Shown: positions 8,300 through 18,876 of the stretch, piece after piece | How positions within the stretch are numbered: position 1 is the stretch's first letter | Layout: each line of letters opens with the position of its first letter | From: Thalassobacillus devorans MSP14 | GTDB taxonomy: Bacteria > Bacillota > Bacilli > Bacillales > Halobacillaceae | NCBI RefSeq assembly: GCF_000496835.1 | Contig: NZ_AWXW01000028.1 | Coordinates: 1-49,375, forward strand | Length of the DNA stretch: 49,375 nt | Reading direction: 5' to 3' | The notes under the pieces: generated by a model | Database searches by the model: none | The model's input: only the letters and a program-made list of their open reading frames with translations | What the model was told of the DNA's origin: nothing | Program-made: the position numbers and the translations under genes

Positions 8300-8323
8300 A
8301 TAGATACTACATATAGTATCTAT
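8300..8323. promoter_or_regulatory. palindrome upstream of abrB
   Basis: ATAGATACT (8300-8308) and AGTATCTAT (8315-8323) are perfect inverted nine-base arms around a six-base centre. It overlaps a possible second minus-strand -10 (TATAAT, 8302-8297), so it could be an operator. Confidence 0.5.
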
Positions 8324-8440
8324 TTACTAATGTATTGATCCATATTGGGATTTAACGGATATTAAAGGATTGAATTATGTAACATTTTTGAAAAAATATT
8401 ACAATCATCGCAGAACCTTAACCAGGTTCCGCCAATAGGA

Positions 8441-8479
8441 TTCGACAAAATTCTGTCATTATATGGGGGTATTTCGACA
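8441..8479 (-). promoter_or_regulatory. two extra Spo0A-box-like sites upstream of metS promoter
   Basis: TGTCGAA on the minus strand at 8447-8441 and TGTCGAAA at 8479-8472, 31-32 bp apart (about three helical turns). They lie 38-76 bp upstream of the metS -35. Confidence 0.5.
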
Positions 8480-8516
8480 AAAAAAGTAAAAAAATGTTGA
8501 TAGTACTTTTAATTTT

Positions 8517-8546
8517 TTGACTTTAAATTGTATTCTTCGGTATATT
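8517..8546 (+). promoter_or_regulatory. sigma-A promoter of metS
   Basis: TTGACT (8517-8522), 18 bp, TATATT (8541-8546). The leader to the metS ATG would be about 105 bases. Confidence 0.7.
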
Positions 8547-8627
8547 TTGTTGTTAGGAATGGAAATCCTCTATATAAATCGATACAATAAGGAGATACGG
8601 AAAGTTATTCAATGAAGGCTGACATAG

Positions 8628-10607
<1,980 letters not shown>

Positions 10608-10614
10608 TAGCACA

Positions 10615-10645
10615 AAAGGGAAAGCTGAATAATGGCTTTCCCTTT
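10615..10645 (+). terminator. hairpin terminator after metS
   Basis: AAAGGGAAAGC and GCTTTCCCTTT form a perfect 11-bp stem. The following T run is poor, so termination may be partial. Confidence 0.6.
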
Positions 10646-10690
10646 GCTTGTACTTTTAAAAAAGTTTTATTCTGAAAGGTGGTTGTAATT

Positions 10691-11461
10691 GTGTTATTTG
10701 ATACTCATGTCCATTTGAATGCGGAACAATTTAAGGAAGACCGCGAGGAGGTCATCCAACGTGCAAAGGATGAAGGAGTAGAGTATATGGTCGTCGTAGG
10801 GTTCGATCGTGAGACCATCCCATTAGCGATTGAGATCGCAGAGTCCCACAATAATATCTATGCCGCTGTCGGCTGGCATCCCGTAGATGCTATCGATATG
10901 GAAGACGCCGATCTGGATTGGATTGAAGAATTGACTTCCCATCCTAAAGTAGTCGCCTTGGGAGAAATGGGATTGGATTACCACTGGGATAAATCTCCAG
11001 AAGATGCCCAGAAAGAGGTATTTCGTAAACAAATACAATTAGCAAAAAAAGTGAACATGCCCATTATTATTCATAACCGGGAAGCGACTCAGGATATCGT
11101 GGATATATTAAAAGAAGAACAAGCGGAAGAAGTAGGAGGCATCATGCATTGCTACAGCGGTTCCGTAGAGATTGCGGAAGAATGCGTGAAAATGAATTTT
11201 ATGATTTCTCTGGGAGGTCCGGTAACTTTTAAAAACGCCAAGCGGCCGAAAGAAGTTGCAGAAGCGATAGATCTCGATCACTTACTTGTGGAAACAGATT
11301 GTCCATTTTTAGCTCCCCATCCGAACCGCGGAAAACGAAATGAACCTGCTTATGTCAAATTAGTAGCAGAACAAATTGCTGAATTGAAAGGCGTTTCATT
11401 GGAAGAAGTAAGCGAAAAAACGACTAGAAATGCTTTGAAATTCTTTAATATTAAGGAATGA
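10691..11461 (+). CDS. yabD: TatD-family metal-dependent hydrolase YabD
   Basis: A 256-residue TatD/YcfH-type TIM-barrel deoxyribonuclease. The metal ligands are visible: HxH at His6/His8, Glu92 (GEMGLD), His128 (IIHNR), His153 (MHCYSG) and Asp203 (ETDCPF). Family members show 3'-5' exonuclease or DNase activity; the cellular role in Bacillus is not firmly known. I start at GTG 10691, eight bases after AAGGTGG, because the family N-terminus is MLFDTHxHLN; the in-frame GTG at 10679 overlaps the ribosome binding site. Followed by an intrinsic terminator. Confidence 0.93.
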   Translation: MLFDTHVHLNAEQFKEDREEVIQRAKDEGVEYMVVVGFDRETIPLAIEIAESHNNIYAAVGWHPVDAIDMEDADLDWIEELTSHPKVVALGEMGLDYHWDKSPEDAQKEVFRKQIQLAKKVNMPIIIHNREATQDIVDILKEEQAEEVGGIMHCYSGSVEIAEECVKMNFMISLGGPVTFKNAKRPKEVAEAIDLDHLLVETDCPFLAPHPNRGKRNEPAYVKLVAEQIAELKGVSLEEVSEKTTRNALKFFNIKE

Positions 11462-11762
11462 TAGATTTGTAAAGAACATTTTTTCACCGTCCTTCATAAT
11501 GAAGGGCGTTTTTTATTTTTGTATTAGGTAAAAGGTCATGTTAAAGTTCGCCTTATATTGTCGTATCCTTGTCGCATTTTGGAAATTAGGGTATTTTCGC
11601 CTATTTTATTATACAAATGTATGAGAATTGTAACATGCTTGTTATGTTATTTCATTTGTCGGACGTGTATATTGGGTATTGTGTAAACGGGCCTGCTGGC
11701 TTGGTTATGCAGATACGTACTTATGTGTTACGGCTTTTTTATCAAAAAGGGGGCAAGAAGGC
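11462..11762. other. leader and spacer upstream of yabE
   Basis: About 300 bp without a gene. Apart from the yabD terminator it contains TTGTCG, 17 bp, TATTTT near 11569 as a weak promoter candidate and an inverted repeat TAACAT/ATGTTA near 11633-11651. I saw no recognisable riboswitch. Confidence 0.4.
11488..11514 (+). terminator. intrinsic terminator after yabD
   Basis: CGTCCTTCAT pairs with ATGAAGGGCG (one G-T pair), then TTTTTT. Confidence 0.85.
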
Positions 11763-13022
11763 ATGAAAAAAATATTTTCAAAGCTCTTTCCAGCTTCGAA
11801 ATCCACGATGGTCCTGACTATTATTAGCAGCGTCGTATTGTTTGCCTTACTTGGTGTTTTAACTCATGAAGCAACGAAAGCAGAAGTCATCGTGAATAAT
11901 AACGGTGAATCAACTCAAGTACGCACACATGCGGACACAGTTGGTGAACTCCTGCAAACATTAGACATAGACATCTCAGAAAATGATGAATTATCTCATC
12001 CGGAAAATACTGCTTTAACTGACGGTATGGAAGTGGATTATCAAACTGCGCAGCCGGTCCAGGTAGTCATTGATGGTGAACAAAAACAATATTATACAAC
12101 TACAGAAACAGTTGGAGAATTTTTCGAAGAACAAAACCTCAGTTTCAAAGAGCGTGATCAAGTCTCGCATAAGCAGGATGCTCCAATCCAGGCAAATATG
12201 AATATTCAAATAGATAAAGCTTTCCAGGTTACCATCAATGATGGCGGGAAGATGAAAAAAGTATGGACGACAGCTTCAACCGTAGGTGATTTACTGGAAG
12301 ACCAGAAAATAGAACTGGGTAAGCTTGATGAATTGAAACCGAAGAAGTCCAAACAACTTAATGGGGAGACTCCAATACATATCACACGTGTAGAAAAAGT
12401 TACAGATGTGGTAGAAGAAGAAGTCGATTATTCAGTAGTAACCAGACAGGATAGTTCACTATTGAAAGGAAAAAGAAAAGTTGTATCGGACGGAGAAAAA
12501 GGTCTTGTCACTAAAAAGTATGAAGTAACCTTGAAAAACGGCAAAGAAGTCGATCGTAAGCTGATTAAAGAAGAAAATAAGAAGGACAGCAAAAATAAAA
12601 TTGTGGCGATTGGTACAAAACAGCCGGAGAAGCAAACAGTAACCACGGTTTCCAATACTACAAGTGAAACTGAATCAAGCAGCAACAATAATGACGGCAC
12701 AGTATCACGGAGCAGCTCAGATACCGGAGTCAAAACGCTGCAAATGAGCGCAACAGCCTACACTGCGAGTTGCTCGGGATGTTCTGGTATTACTGCCACA
12801 GGCATCAATTTGAAAGCAAATCCTGATGCTAAGGTGATTGCGGTTGATCCAAGTGTCATTCCATTAGGAACACGTGTATGGGTTGAGGGTTATGGAAATG
12901 CGATCGCTGGTGACACAGGTGGAGCGATCAACGGTAATAAAATTGATTTGTTCATGTCCTCAAAAAGCGAGGCGCTAAGCTTTGGCCAGAGGACTGTGCA
13001 AGTGAAAATACTCGGGAAATAA
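11763..13022 (+). CDS. yabE: cell-wall hydrolase-type protein YabE (DUF348-G5-3D)
   Basis: A 419-residue protein with an N-terminal membrane anchor or signal (residues 16-34), three DUF348 repeats (about 40-81, 98-139 and 155-196, each with a TVGELL-like core), a G5 domain (about 208-286), a Ser/Asn/Thr-rich linker (287-325) and a C-terminal 3D domain (327-418). The 3D domain has conserved aspartates at Asp362, Asp384 (DTGG) and Asp395 (KIDLFM) and is related to lytic transglycosylase MltA. The arrangement is that of YabE/YocH-type muralytic, resuscitation-promoting-factor-like proteins acting outside the membrane. Start: ATG 11763 after AAAAGGGGG; upstream codons to 11679 are unrelated. Confidence 0.93.
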   Translation: MKKIFSKLFPASKSTMVLTIISSVVLFALLGVLTHEATKAEVIVNNNGESTQVRTHADTVGELLQTLDIDISENDELSHPENTALTDGMEVDYQTAQPVQVVIDGEQKQYYTTTETVGEFFEEQNLSFKERDQVSHKQDAPIQANMNIQIDKAFQVTINDGGKMKKVWTTASTVGDLLEDQKIELGKLDELKPKKSKQLNGETPIHITRVEKVTDVVEEEVDYSVVTRQDSSLLKGKRKVVSDGEKGLVTKKYEVTLKNGKEVDRKLIKEENKKDSKNKIVAIGTKQPEKQTVTTVSNTTSETESSSNNNDGTVSRSSSDTGVKTLQMSATAYTASCSGCSGITATGINLKANPDAKVIAVDPSVIPLGTRVWVEGYGNAIAGDTGGAINGNKIDLFMSSKSEALSFGQRTVQVKILGK

Positions 13023-13025
13023 TGC

Positions 13026-13055
13026 AAAAGCAGGGGAATCGCTCCTCTGCTTTTT
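13026..13055 (+). terminator. intrinsic terminator after yabE
   Basis: AAAGCAGGGGA pairs with TCCTCTGCTTT (one G-T pair), then TTTTT. It overlaps the upstream codons of the open frame leading to rnmV, which supports the later rnmV start. Confidence 0.8.
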
Positions 13056-13123
13056 CTTTTGTAATCATTTCGTGGTATGCTGAAAGCAAATTATACAGTG
13101 CGAGTGCACGGAGGAATACAGGT

Positions 13124-14567
<1,444 letters not shown>

Positions 14568-14581
14568 ACTTCTCACTATAC

Positions 14582-14608
14582 ACAACTTCCCGCCTTTCAC
14601 ATAGGCTA
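14582..14608 (+). promoter_or_regulatory. candidate sigma-K promoter of yabG
   Basis: AC (14582-14583) within CACA, 16 bp, CATAggcTA (14600-14608). This matches the sigma-K pattern AC, 16-17 bp, CATAnnnTA, and sits 31 bp before the yabG ATG. Confidence 0.7.
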
Positions 14609-14638
14609 TGTTAGTGATATGTGTGAGGTGGTGGCAAC

Positions 14639-15553
14639 ATGATTGTCAAAGGAGACTTAGTTACACGTAGTTCCTATAACCATGATCTCTTATTTCGCGT
14701 CCAGTCTGTCAGCAGAGACCGTGTTCTCCTGTTTGGGGAAGATTTCCGTCTTGAAGCGGATGCGCCGCTTGCTGACTTGAAAAAAGTGACAGGAGAAGAA
14801 TATCGGCAGCACAAAAAGAAGGTGAAGGTCCAGGAGGATTATTCCTATCGATTGTTTCGCCAGGATTATCAGCTTCTTAAGGAAAAAAGGGATCATGAAT
14901 CAACCAATGGCTACCAGTATGAAAATAACTATTTTCAAATATCCCCTCGTGTCTTGCATGTTGATGGCGACCAGCTTTTTTTAAAGAAATGCATCCAGCT
15001 TTATCAGCAGCTTGGCCTTCAGGTCCACGGCACCCATATGGATGAAAAGGAAATGCCGTTGCAGATTGGGGCTTTATTACAAAAAATACAGCCGGATATT
15101 GTAGTAATTACCGGCCATGACTCTTTTTCTAAAAATAAGGGTACGGTTCGTGACATACGTGCTTACCGGCATTCCCAATACTTTGTAGATACGGTGCGGG
15201 AAATAAGAAGTAAAACCTCCCATCTCGATCAAATGGTGGTATTCGCTGGAGCCTGCCAGTCTCATTTTGAATCCTTGATTAAGGCCGGTGCAAACTATGC
15301 CAGTTCCCCGAAAAGGATAAATATTCATGCGTTAGATCCTGTGTATATCGTGGCACGTATTGCTTACACCTCTTTTATGGATAAAGTCAATGTCCGGGAA
15401 GTGTTACGGAATACGCTGACTGGGGAAGAAGGGCTGGGCGGTGTAGAAACGCGGGGATTGCTTCGTGTAGGTATGCCGTACCGGTCTTTAGAGATGCTTG
15501 AAGAGGAAGAAAAAGCATCGGAAGTGGGATCGGAAACGAAATCGGAAACATAA
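14639..15553 (+). CDS. yabG: sporulation-specific protease YabG
   Basis: A 304-residue peptidase of family U57. YabG trims spore coat proteins and is made in the mother cell under sigma-K. His160 (ITGHDSF) and Cys206 (FAGACQSH) fit the positions of the histidine and cysteine that, as I recall, are needed for activity in clostridial YabG; this parallel is from memory. There is no signal peptide, as expected for a mother-cell cytoplasmic protein. The C-terminus is Glu/Ser-rich. GAGGTG lies eight bases before the ATG and a sigma-K-like promoter precedes it. A foldback hairpin with T runs follows. Confidence 0.93.
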   Translation: MIVKGDLVTRSSYNHDLLFRVQSVSRDRVLLFGEDFRLEADAPLADLKKVTGEEYRQHKKKVKVQEDYSYRLFRQDYQLLKEKRDHESTNGYQYENNYFQISPRVLHVDGDQLFLKKCIQLYQQLGLQVHGTHMDEKEMPLQIGALLQKIQPDIVVITGHDSFSKNKGTVRDIRAYRHSQYFVDTVREIRSKTSHLDQMVVFAGACQSHFESLIKAGANYASSPKRINIHALDPVYIVARIAYTSFMDKVNVREVLRNTLTGEEGLGGVETRGLLRVGMPYRSLEMLEEEEKASEVGSETKSET

Positions 15554-15655
15554 AACGCACTGTCTCGAAATGTTGCTGCCTTAAACGTTCGTTTACAGGA
15601 ACCCTTTGGTCACCGTTTACGGCCTGGCGATTATTTTGAGACAGCAAGCGTTTTT
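15553..15655. repeat. long foldback / terminator between yabG and veg
   Basis: Outer arms AAACGC...TGTCTC (15553-15566) pair with GAGACA...GCGTTTT (15638-15654), followed by TTTTATTTTTTAT. The roughly 70-bp centre includes the palindrome TAAACG-TT-CGTTTA. It is far larger than an ordinary terminator loop; it could be a small repeat element used as a terminator. Confidence 0.6.
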
Positions 15656-15722
15656 ATTTTTTATACATATAATTTCCTTTTTCAGGAATAATAAATATAT
15701 CATGACATAAGCGATTATTTTG

Positions 15723-15752
15723 TTGACATCAATTTTGTCATACTGGTATAAT
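15723..15752 (+). promoter_or_regulatory. veg promoter 1 (sigma-A)
   Basis: TTGACA (15723-15728), 18 bp, TATAAT (15747-15752) with a TGg extension. Both hexamers are perfect. Confidence 0.92.
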
Positions 15753-15764
15753 ATAAGATTTTAT

Positions 15765-15793
15765 TTGACAAAACCGATGGCTTGTGTTATATT
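15765..15793 (+). promoter_or_regulatory. veg promoter 2 (sigma-A)
   Basis: TTGACA (15765-15770), 17 bp, TATATT (15788-15793). It follows the first promoter by 42 bp; tandem veg promoters are also known in B. subtilis. Confidence 0.8.
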
Positions 15794-15816
15794 TATATAC
15801 AGTGAGGTGGAGTGTA

Positions 15817-16080
15817 GTGGCTAAAACGTTATTCGAAATAAAAGAATCCCTTGAAGGCCAAATTGGTAAGCGATTGACTTTGACAGCAAATGGTGGTCGT
15901 AGAAAAACGATCCAGCGTTCCGGCATACTGGCGGAAACGTATCCTTCGGTATTCATTGTCGAGCTTGACCAAGAGGAAAATGCTTTTGAACGAGTATCTT
16001 ATAGCTATGCAGATGTACTTACAGAAACGGTTGAATTAAGCTTCGACGAGATAAGCAAACTGGCTATCGGAGAACAGTGA
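15817..16080 (+). CDS. veg: Veg protein
   Basis: An 87-residue small basic-to-acidic protein of the Veg family. The central segment ([21 protein letters not shown], and the ETYPSVF and [14 protein letters not shown] strands) is highly conserved. Veg affects biofilm formation in B. subtilis; the molecular role is not known. The GTG start at 15817 follows GAGGTGG by six bases; an in-frame ATG at 15784 lies inside promoter 2 and is rejected. Two tandem near-consensus promoters predict very strong vegetative expression. Confidence 0.94.
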   Translation: MAKTLFEIKESLEGQIGKRLTLTANGGRRKTIQRSGILAETYPSVFIVELDQEENAFERVSYSYADVLTETVELSFDEISKLAIGEQ

Positions 16081-16102
16081 ACTTTGTTTACTGTTCTTTT
16101 TT
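16071..16102 (+). terminator. intrinsic terminator overlapping the veg stop codon
   Basis: AGAACAGT (16071-16078) pairs with ACTGTTCT (16090-16097), then TTTTT. The left arm includes the last codons of veg. Confidence 0.8.
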
Positions 16103-16160
16103 CATGCCCGAAAATAATGAGTAGGTAGGCAATATTTGTTTTTTTTACCCAATAGTCCCT

Positions 16161-16189
16161 GAATGAGTATCGTGCAAAATCATATGCTA
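16161..16189 (+). promoter_or_regulatory. candidate sigma-G promoter of sspF
   Basis: GAATG (16161-16165, within TGAATG), 17 bp, TATGCTA (16183-16189), close to GnATR / CATnnTA. Located 42 bp before the sspF start. Confidence 0.55.
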
Positions 16190-16230
16190 TAAATGTCGTA
16201 TTAAAGCTTTTTCGAAAGGGGCTGCACCAG

Positions 16231-16410
16231 GTGAGCAGACGAAGAGGGATTATGTCCGATGGCTTGAAGGAAGAGATAGCGAAGGAACTTGGCTTTTACG
16301 ACAAAGTACAGAAAGAAGGCTGGGGTGGCATCACGACCCGGGATGCCGGGAACATGGTGAAACACGCCATCCAAAAGGCTCAGGAACAAATGATAAGGGA
16401 GCGGTCCTGA
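16231..16410 (+). CDS. sspF: small acid-soluble spore protein, alpha/beta type (SspF)
   Basis: A 59-residue protein starting at GTG 16231 and ending at TGA 16408. After the start it reads [20 protein letters not shown], then a GFYD segment, a GWGGI turn and [20 protein letters not shown], the conserved DNA-contacting helix of alpha/beta SASPs. Such proteins coat forespore DNA and protect it. The EIAKELG segment resembles the GPR protease site region. AAAGGGG lies nine bases upstream, a sigma-G-like promoter precedes it and a terminator with T6 follows. It is shorter than 60 codons and is easily missed by length cut-offs. Confidence 0.95.
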   Translation: MSRRRGIMSDGLKEEIAKELGFYDKVQKEGWGGITTRDAGNMVKHAIQKAQEQMIRERS

Positions 16411-16428
16411 CAGACCCCTCCCTTTTTT
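16395..16428 (+). terminator. intrinsic terminator after sspF
   Basis: AAGGGAGcGGTC pairs with GACCcCTCCCTT (one C/C mismatch), then TTTTTT. The left arm lies in the last codons of sspF. Confidence 0.8.
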
Positions 16429-16439
16429 GAAATGAATTG

Positions 16440-16448
16440 TGGTACAAT
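16440..16448 (+). promoter_or_regulatory. extended -10 promoter of ispE
   Basis: TGgTACAAT at 16440-16448 lies 37 bp before the ispE ATG; no clear -35 is visible. Confidence 0.5.
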
Positions 16449-16484
16449 CTCATATAGTAATGATGAGAAAAAGTAGGTGTAGCA

Positions 16485-17351
16485 ATGTATGTGTATGAAA
16501 AAGCCCCAGCTAAAATAAATCTCTCTCTGGACGTTCTATATAAAAGGGATGATGGCTACCATGAAGTGGAAATGGTGATGACGACGATCGACTTAGCGGA
16601 TCGGCTAACACTGCAGTTGTTAGAGGAAGATCGCATCATCATTGAGTCGGAAAGCCGGTTTGTCCCTAATGATGACCGCAACCTGGCATACAGAGCCGCT
16701 AAATTAGTAAAGGATACATATAATCTGAAGGCTGGAGTAAGGATTTTTATTGATAAGAATATTCCGGTAGCTGCTGGCCTTGCAGGAGGCAGCAGTGATG
16801 CCGCAGCTGTTTTACGTGGTGTTAACCGCCTGTGGGGACTGGGGCTGGACCTGGAGGAGTTAGCTGTTTTAGGCAGTTCGATCGGTTCCGACGTATCTTT
16901 TTGTGTCTATGGCGGAACAGCCATCGCGACAGGCCGTGGTGAACAAATCAGGGAATTACCTGCCCCGCCTTCTTGCTGGGTAGTCCTTGCTAAACCGGAA
17001 ATTGGTGTTTCCACTGCCACCGTGTATAAGAAATATAATGGAGAAAAAGCTGTCCACCCCGATACAGAGCAGATGATTGAAGCACTTGAACAGCAGGATT
17101 TTCGTCGGTTATGCGATAACGTCGGTAATGTACTTGAATCAGTAACATTAGAGCTTCACCCGGAAGTACGTCAGATTAAAGAACAAATGGCACAGGCTGG
17201 AGCGGATGCTGTATTAATGAGCGGAAGCGGTCCGACTGTGTTTTCACTCGCACGTCAGGAAACGAGAGCTCATCGCATCTTTAATAGTCTGAAGGGTTTT
17301 TGTGATGAAGTTTATTTAGTCAGAATGTTGGGCTATCGTCCAAACACTTGA
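16485..17351 (+). CDS. ispE: 4-diphosphocytidyl-2-C-methyl-D-erythritol kinase
   Basis: A 288-residue GHMP kinase that phosphorylates the 2-OH of CDP-methylerythritol in the MEP isoprenoid pathway. Motif 1 ([13 protein letters not shown]-like) is at residues 6-18 with the catalytic lysine, the glycine-rich ATP loop [14 protein letters not shown] at 94-107 and motif 3 (MSGSGPTVF) near 243-251. Length matches the usual 289. It has its own extended -10 promoter and is followed 59 bp later by purR, the standard neighbour. Confidence 0.95.
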   Translation: MYVYEKAPAKINLSLDVLYKRDDGYHEVEMVMTTIDLADRLTLQLLEEDRIIIESESRFVPNDDRNLAYRAAKLVKDTYNLKAGVRIFIDKNIPVAAGLAGGSSDAAAVLRGVNRLWGLGLDLEELAVLGSSIGSDVSFCVYGGTAIATGRGEQIRELPAPPSCWVVLAKPEIGVSTATVYKKYNGEKAVHPDTEQMIEALEQQDFRRLCDNVGNVLESVTLELHPEVRQIKEQMAQAGADAVLMSGSGPTVFSLARQETRAHRIFNSLKGFCDEVYLVRMLGYRPNT

Positions 17352-17377
17352 TTAAAACCGTATGAATCTGATATTAT
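17348..17377 (+). promoter_or_regulatory. sigma-A promoter of purR
   Basis: TTGATT (17348-17353), 18 bp, TATTAT (17372-17377). The -35 overlaps the ispE stop codon. Confidence 0.65.
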
Positions 17378-17398
17378 TAGATGATAACATTCGGATTT
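17354..17398 (+). promoter_or_regulatory. pair of inverted PurBox-like sites
   Basis: AAAACCGTATGAAT (17354-17367) and, inverted, AACATTCGGATTT (17386-17398; AAATCCGAATGTT on the other strand) flank an 18-bp gap that holds the purR -10. PurR boxes are AT-rich sequences around CCGAAC, arranged as inverted pairs about 16-17 bp apart. Both copies are degenerate; the second is the better. Confidence 0.5.
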
Positions 17399-17410
17399 AG
17401 AGGTGTGCTT

Positions 17411-18232
17411 ATGAAAAGAAGCGAACGTCTTGTAGCCATGACCCACTATTTATTAGATCATCCTAGAGAGTTAGTTTCTTTACCATTCTTTTCAGAAACG
17501 TATCAGGCTGCCAAGTCTTCCATCAGCGAAGATTTAGGCATTATTAATCAGATGTTCCAAAAAGAGAGCATTGGATACTTGCAGACAGTATCCGGGGCTG
17601 CCGGGGGCGTTAAATATATCCCGCAATTTTCAAAGGAATATAGTGAATCCTTTGTGAAGCAGTTGTGCAATCGATTGGAAGATCCGGAACGTCTGCTGCC
17701 AGGCGGTTACTTGTTTATGAGTGATTTACTTGGGGAACCACAAACAGTAAGGAATATTGGACGGTTGTTTGCATCTGCTTTTGCTGATAAAGAAGTGGAT
17801 GTAGTGATGACGGTAGCTACAAAAGGGATACCACTCGCTTATGCTGTGGCCTCTTATCTCAATGTTCCTGTAGTGATCGCCCGCAGGGACCCTAAAGTCA
17901 CAGAAGGCTCGACGGTAAGCATCAATTATGTTTCTGGGTCCACCAGAAAAATCCAGACCATGGTATTGACGAAACGGAGTCTGCAGGAAAATTCACGTGT
18001 ACTGATCATTGATGATTTTATGAAAGCCGGAGGCACGATTGCCGGCATGAAAAATCTGCTTGAGGAATTCAATGCTATAACCGCCGGGATAGCTGTTTTG
18101 GCAGAGGCAGAAGACGAAGAGGAAGAACGTGTCGTCCATGATTATTTATCACTTGTCCAAATCATCAATGTCGATGATCGAAATAAACAAATTAAAGTTA
18201 CAAATGGAAATTTACTAGATAAAATCACATGA
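17411..18232 (+). CDS. purR: purine operon repressor PurR
   Basis: A 273-residue repressor: an N-terminal winged helix (about 1-75, ending GAAGGVKYIP) and a type I phosphoribosyltransferase-like domain whose PRPP loop LIIDDFMKAGGT is at about 198-209. PRPP binding relieves repression of purine biosynthesis and transport genes. Start at ATG 17411 after AGAGGTG; an upstream ATG at 17381 lies in the control region. Inverted PurBox-like sites over the promoter suggest autoregulation, as in B. subtilis. Odd: yabJ (ridA), which normally follows purR, is absent, and a strong terminator separates purR from spoVG. Confidence 0.95.
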   Translation: MKRSERLVAMTHYLLDHPRELVSLPFFSETYQAAKSSISEDLGIINQMFQKESIGYLQTVSGAAGGVKYIPQFSKEYSESFVKQLCNRLEDPERLLPGGYLFMSDLLGEPQTVRNIGRLFASAFADKEVDVVMTVATKGIPLAYAVASYLNVPVVIARRDPKVTEGSTVSINYVSGSTRKIQTMVLTKRSLQENSRVLIIDDFMKAGGTIAGMKNLLEEFNAITAGIAVLAEAEDEEEERVVHDYLSLVQIINVDDRNKQIKVTNGNLLDKIT

Positions 18233-18263
18233 TAAAATTTATTGACCGATATAATATGTAAAA

Positions 18264-18305
18264 AGCGGAATCCCTGTTATACCAACAGTCAGGATTCCGT
18301 TTTTT
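18264..18305 (+). terminator. intrinsic terminator after purR
   Basis: CGGAATCC pairs with GGATTCCG, with an inner CTGTT/AACAG stem, then TTTTTT. Confidence 0.88.
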
Positions 18306-18368
18306 AATAAAGAAGTGTTATTAATTTCTTTTAAATTTAGAAAAGGTGAAATTTTTTTATTAAATAAA

Positions 18369-18395
18369 GAAGGAATTTTTGCCGTTTTGTGGAAT
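18369..18395 (+). promoter_or_regulatory. sigma-H promoter of spoVG
   Basis: GAAGGAATT (18369-18377), 11 bp, GTGGAAT (18389-18395). This fits RnAGGAwWW and RnnGAAT, and closely resembles the B. subtilis spoVG promoter. The roughly 60 bp upstream is very AT-rich, the kind of sequence bound by AbrB at B. subtilis spoVG. Confidence 0.85.
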
Positions 18396-18436
18396 TTATC
18401 TAATAAGTTCTTATAGGAAAAAGGTGGTGAATTTTA

Positions 18437-18727
18437 ATGGAAGTAACTGACGTTAGACTGCGACGCGTGAATACTGAAGGAAGAATGCGAGCAATTGCTT
18501 CTATTACTTTAGACCAGGAGTTTGTCGTACATGATATCCGTGTCATTGATGGCAACAATGGTCTATTTGTAGCTATGCCAAGTAAGCGCACGCCTGATGG
18601 GGAGTTTCGTGATATTGCTCATCCGATTAACTCGAACACCCGTGGAAAAATTCAAGACGCTGTACTTGAAGAATACCACCGTGCTGGTGAAGCAGAAGTA
18701 GAGTATGAAGAAGCCGGCGCTTCGTAA
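18437..18727 (+). CDS. spoVG: RNA-binding regulator SpoVG
   Basis: A 96-residue protein matching SpoVG throughout ([19 protein letters not shown] start, [31 protein letters not shown]). SpoVG is a small nucleic-acid-binding regulator; in B. subtilis it influences asymmetric division and cortex formation. Length agrees with the usual 97. AAGGTGGTG precedes the ATG. It is transcribed alone from a textbook sigma-H promoter, with hairpins on both sides; in B. subtilis it sits in a larger cluster with yabJ, which is missing here. Confidence 0.97.
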   Translation: MEVTDVRLRRVNTEGRMRAIASITLDQEFVVHDIRVIDGNNGLFVAMPSKRTPDGEFRDIAHPINSNTRGKIQDAVLEEYHRAGEAEVEYEEAGAS

Positions 18728-18751
18728 GTGAATATCGTGACAACAGGGGGT

Positions 18752-18778
18752 CTAACTTCACAGGAGTTAGGCTTCTTT
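18752..18778 (+). terminator. intrinsic terminator after spoVG
   Basis: CTAACTTC pairs with GGAGTTAG around a three-base loop, then a T-rich tract. A second perfect hairpin (ACCCGGT/ACCGGGT, 18794-18811) follows. Confidence 0.75.
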
Positions 18779-18793
18779 ATTTTGTTTTCTTAT

Positions 18794-18815
18794 ACCCGGT
18801 TTTCACCGGGTTTCA
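18794..18815 (+). terminator. second hairpin between spoVG and glmU
   Basis: ACCCGGT (18794-18800), loop TTTC, ACCGGGT (18805-18811), followed by TTT. Confidence 0.55.
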
Positions 18816-18876
18816 TCATGTCTTTTTTTGGAAACCCTTCCTATTTATAATTATTGTCATTTCGCGTAGGGTATTG

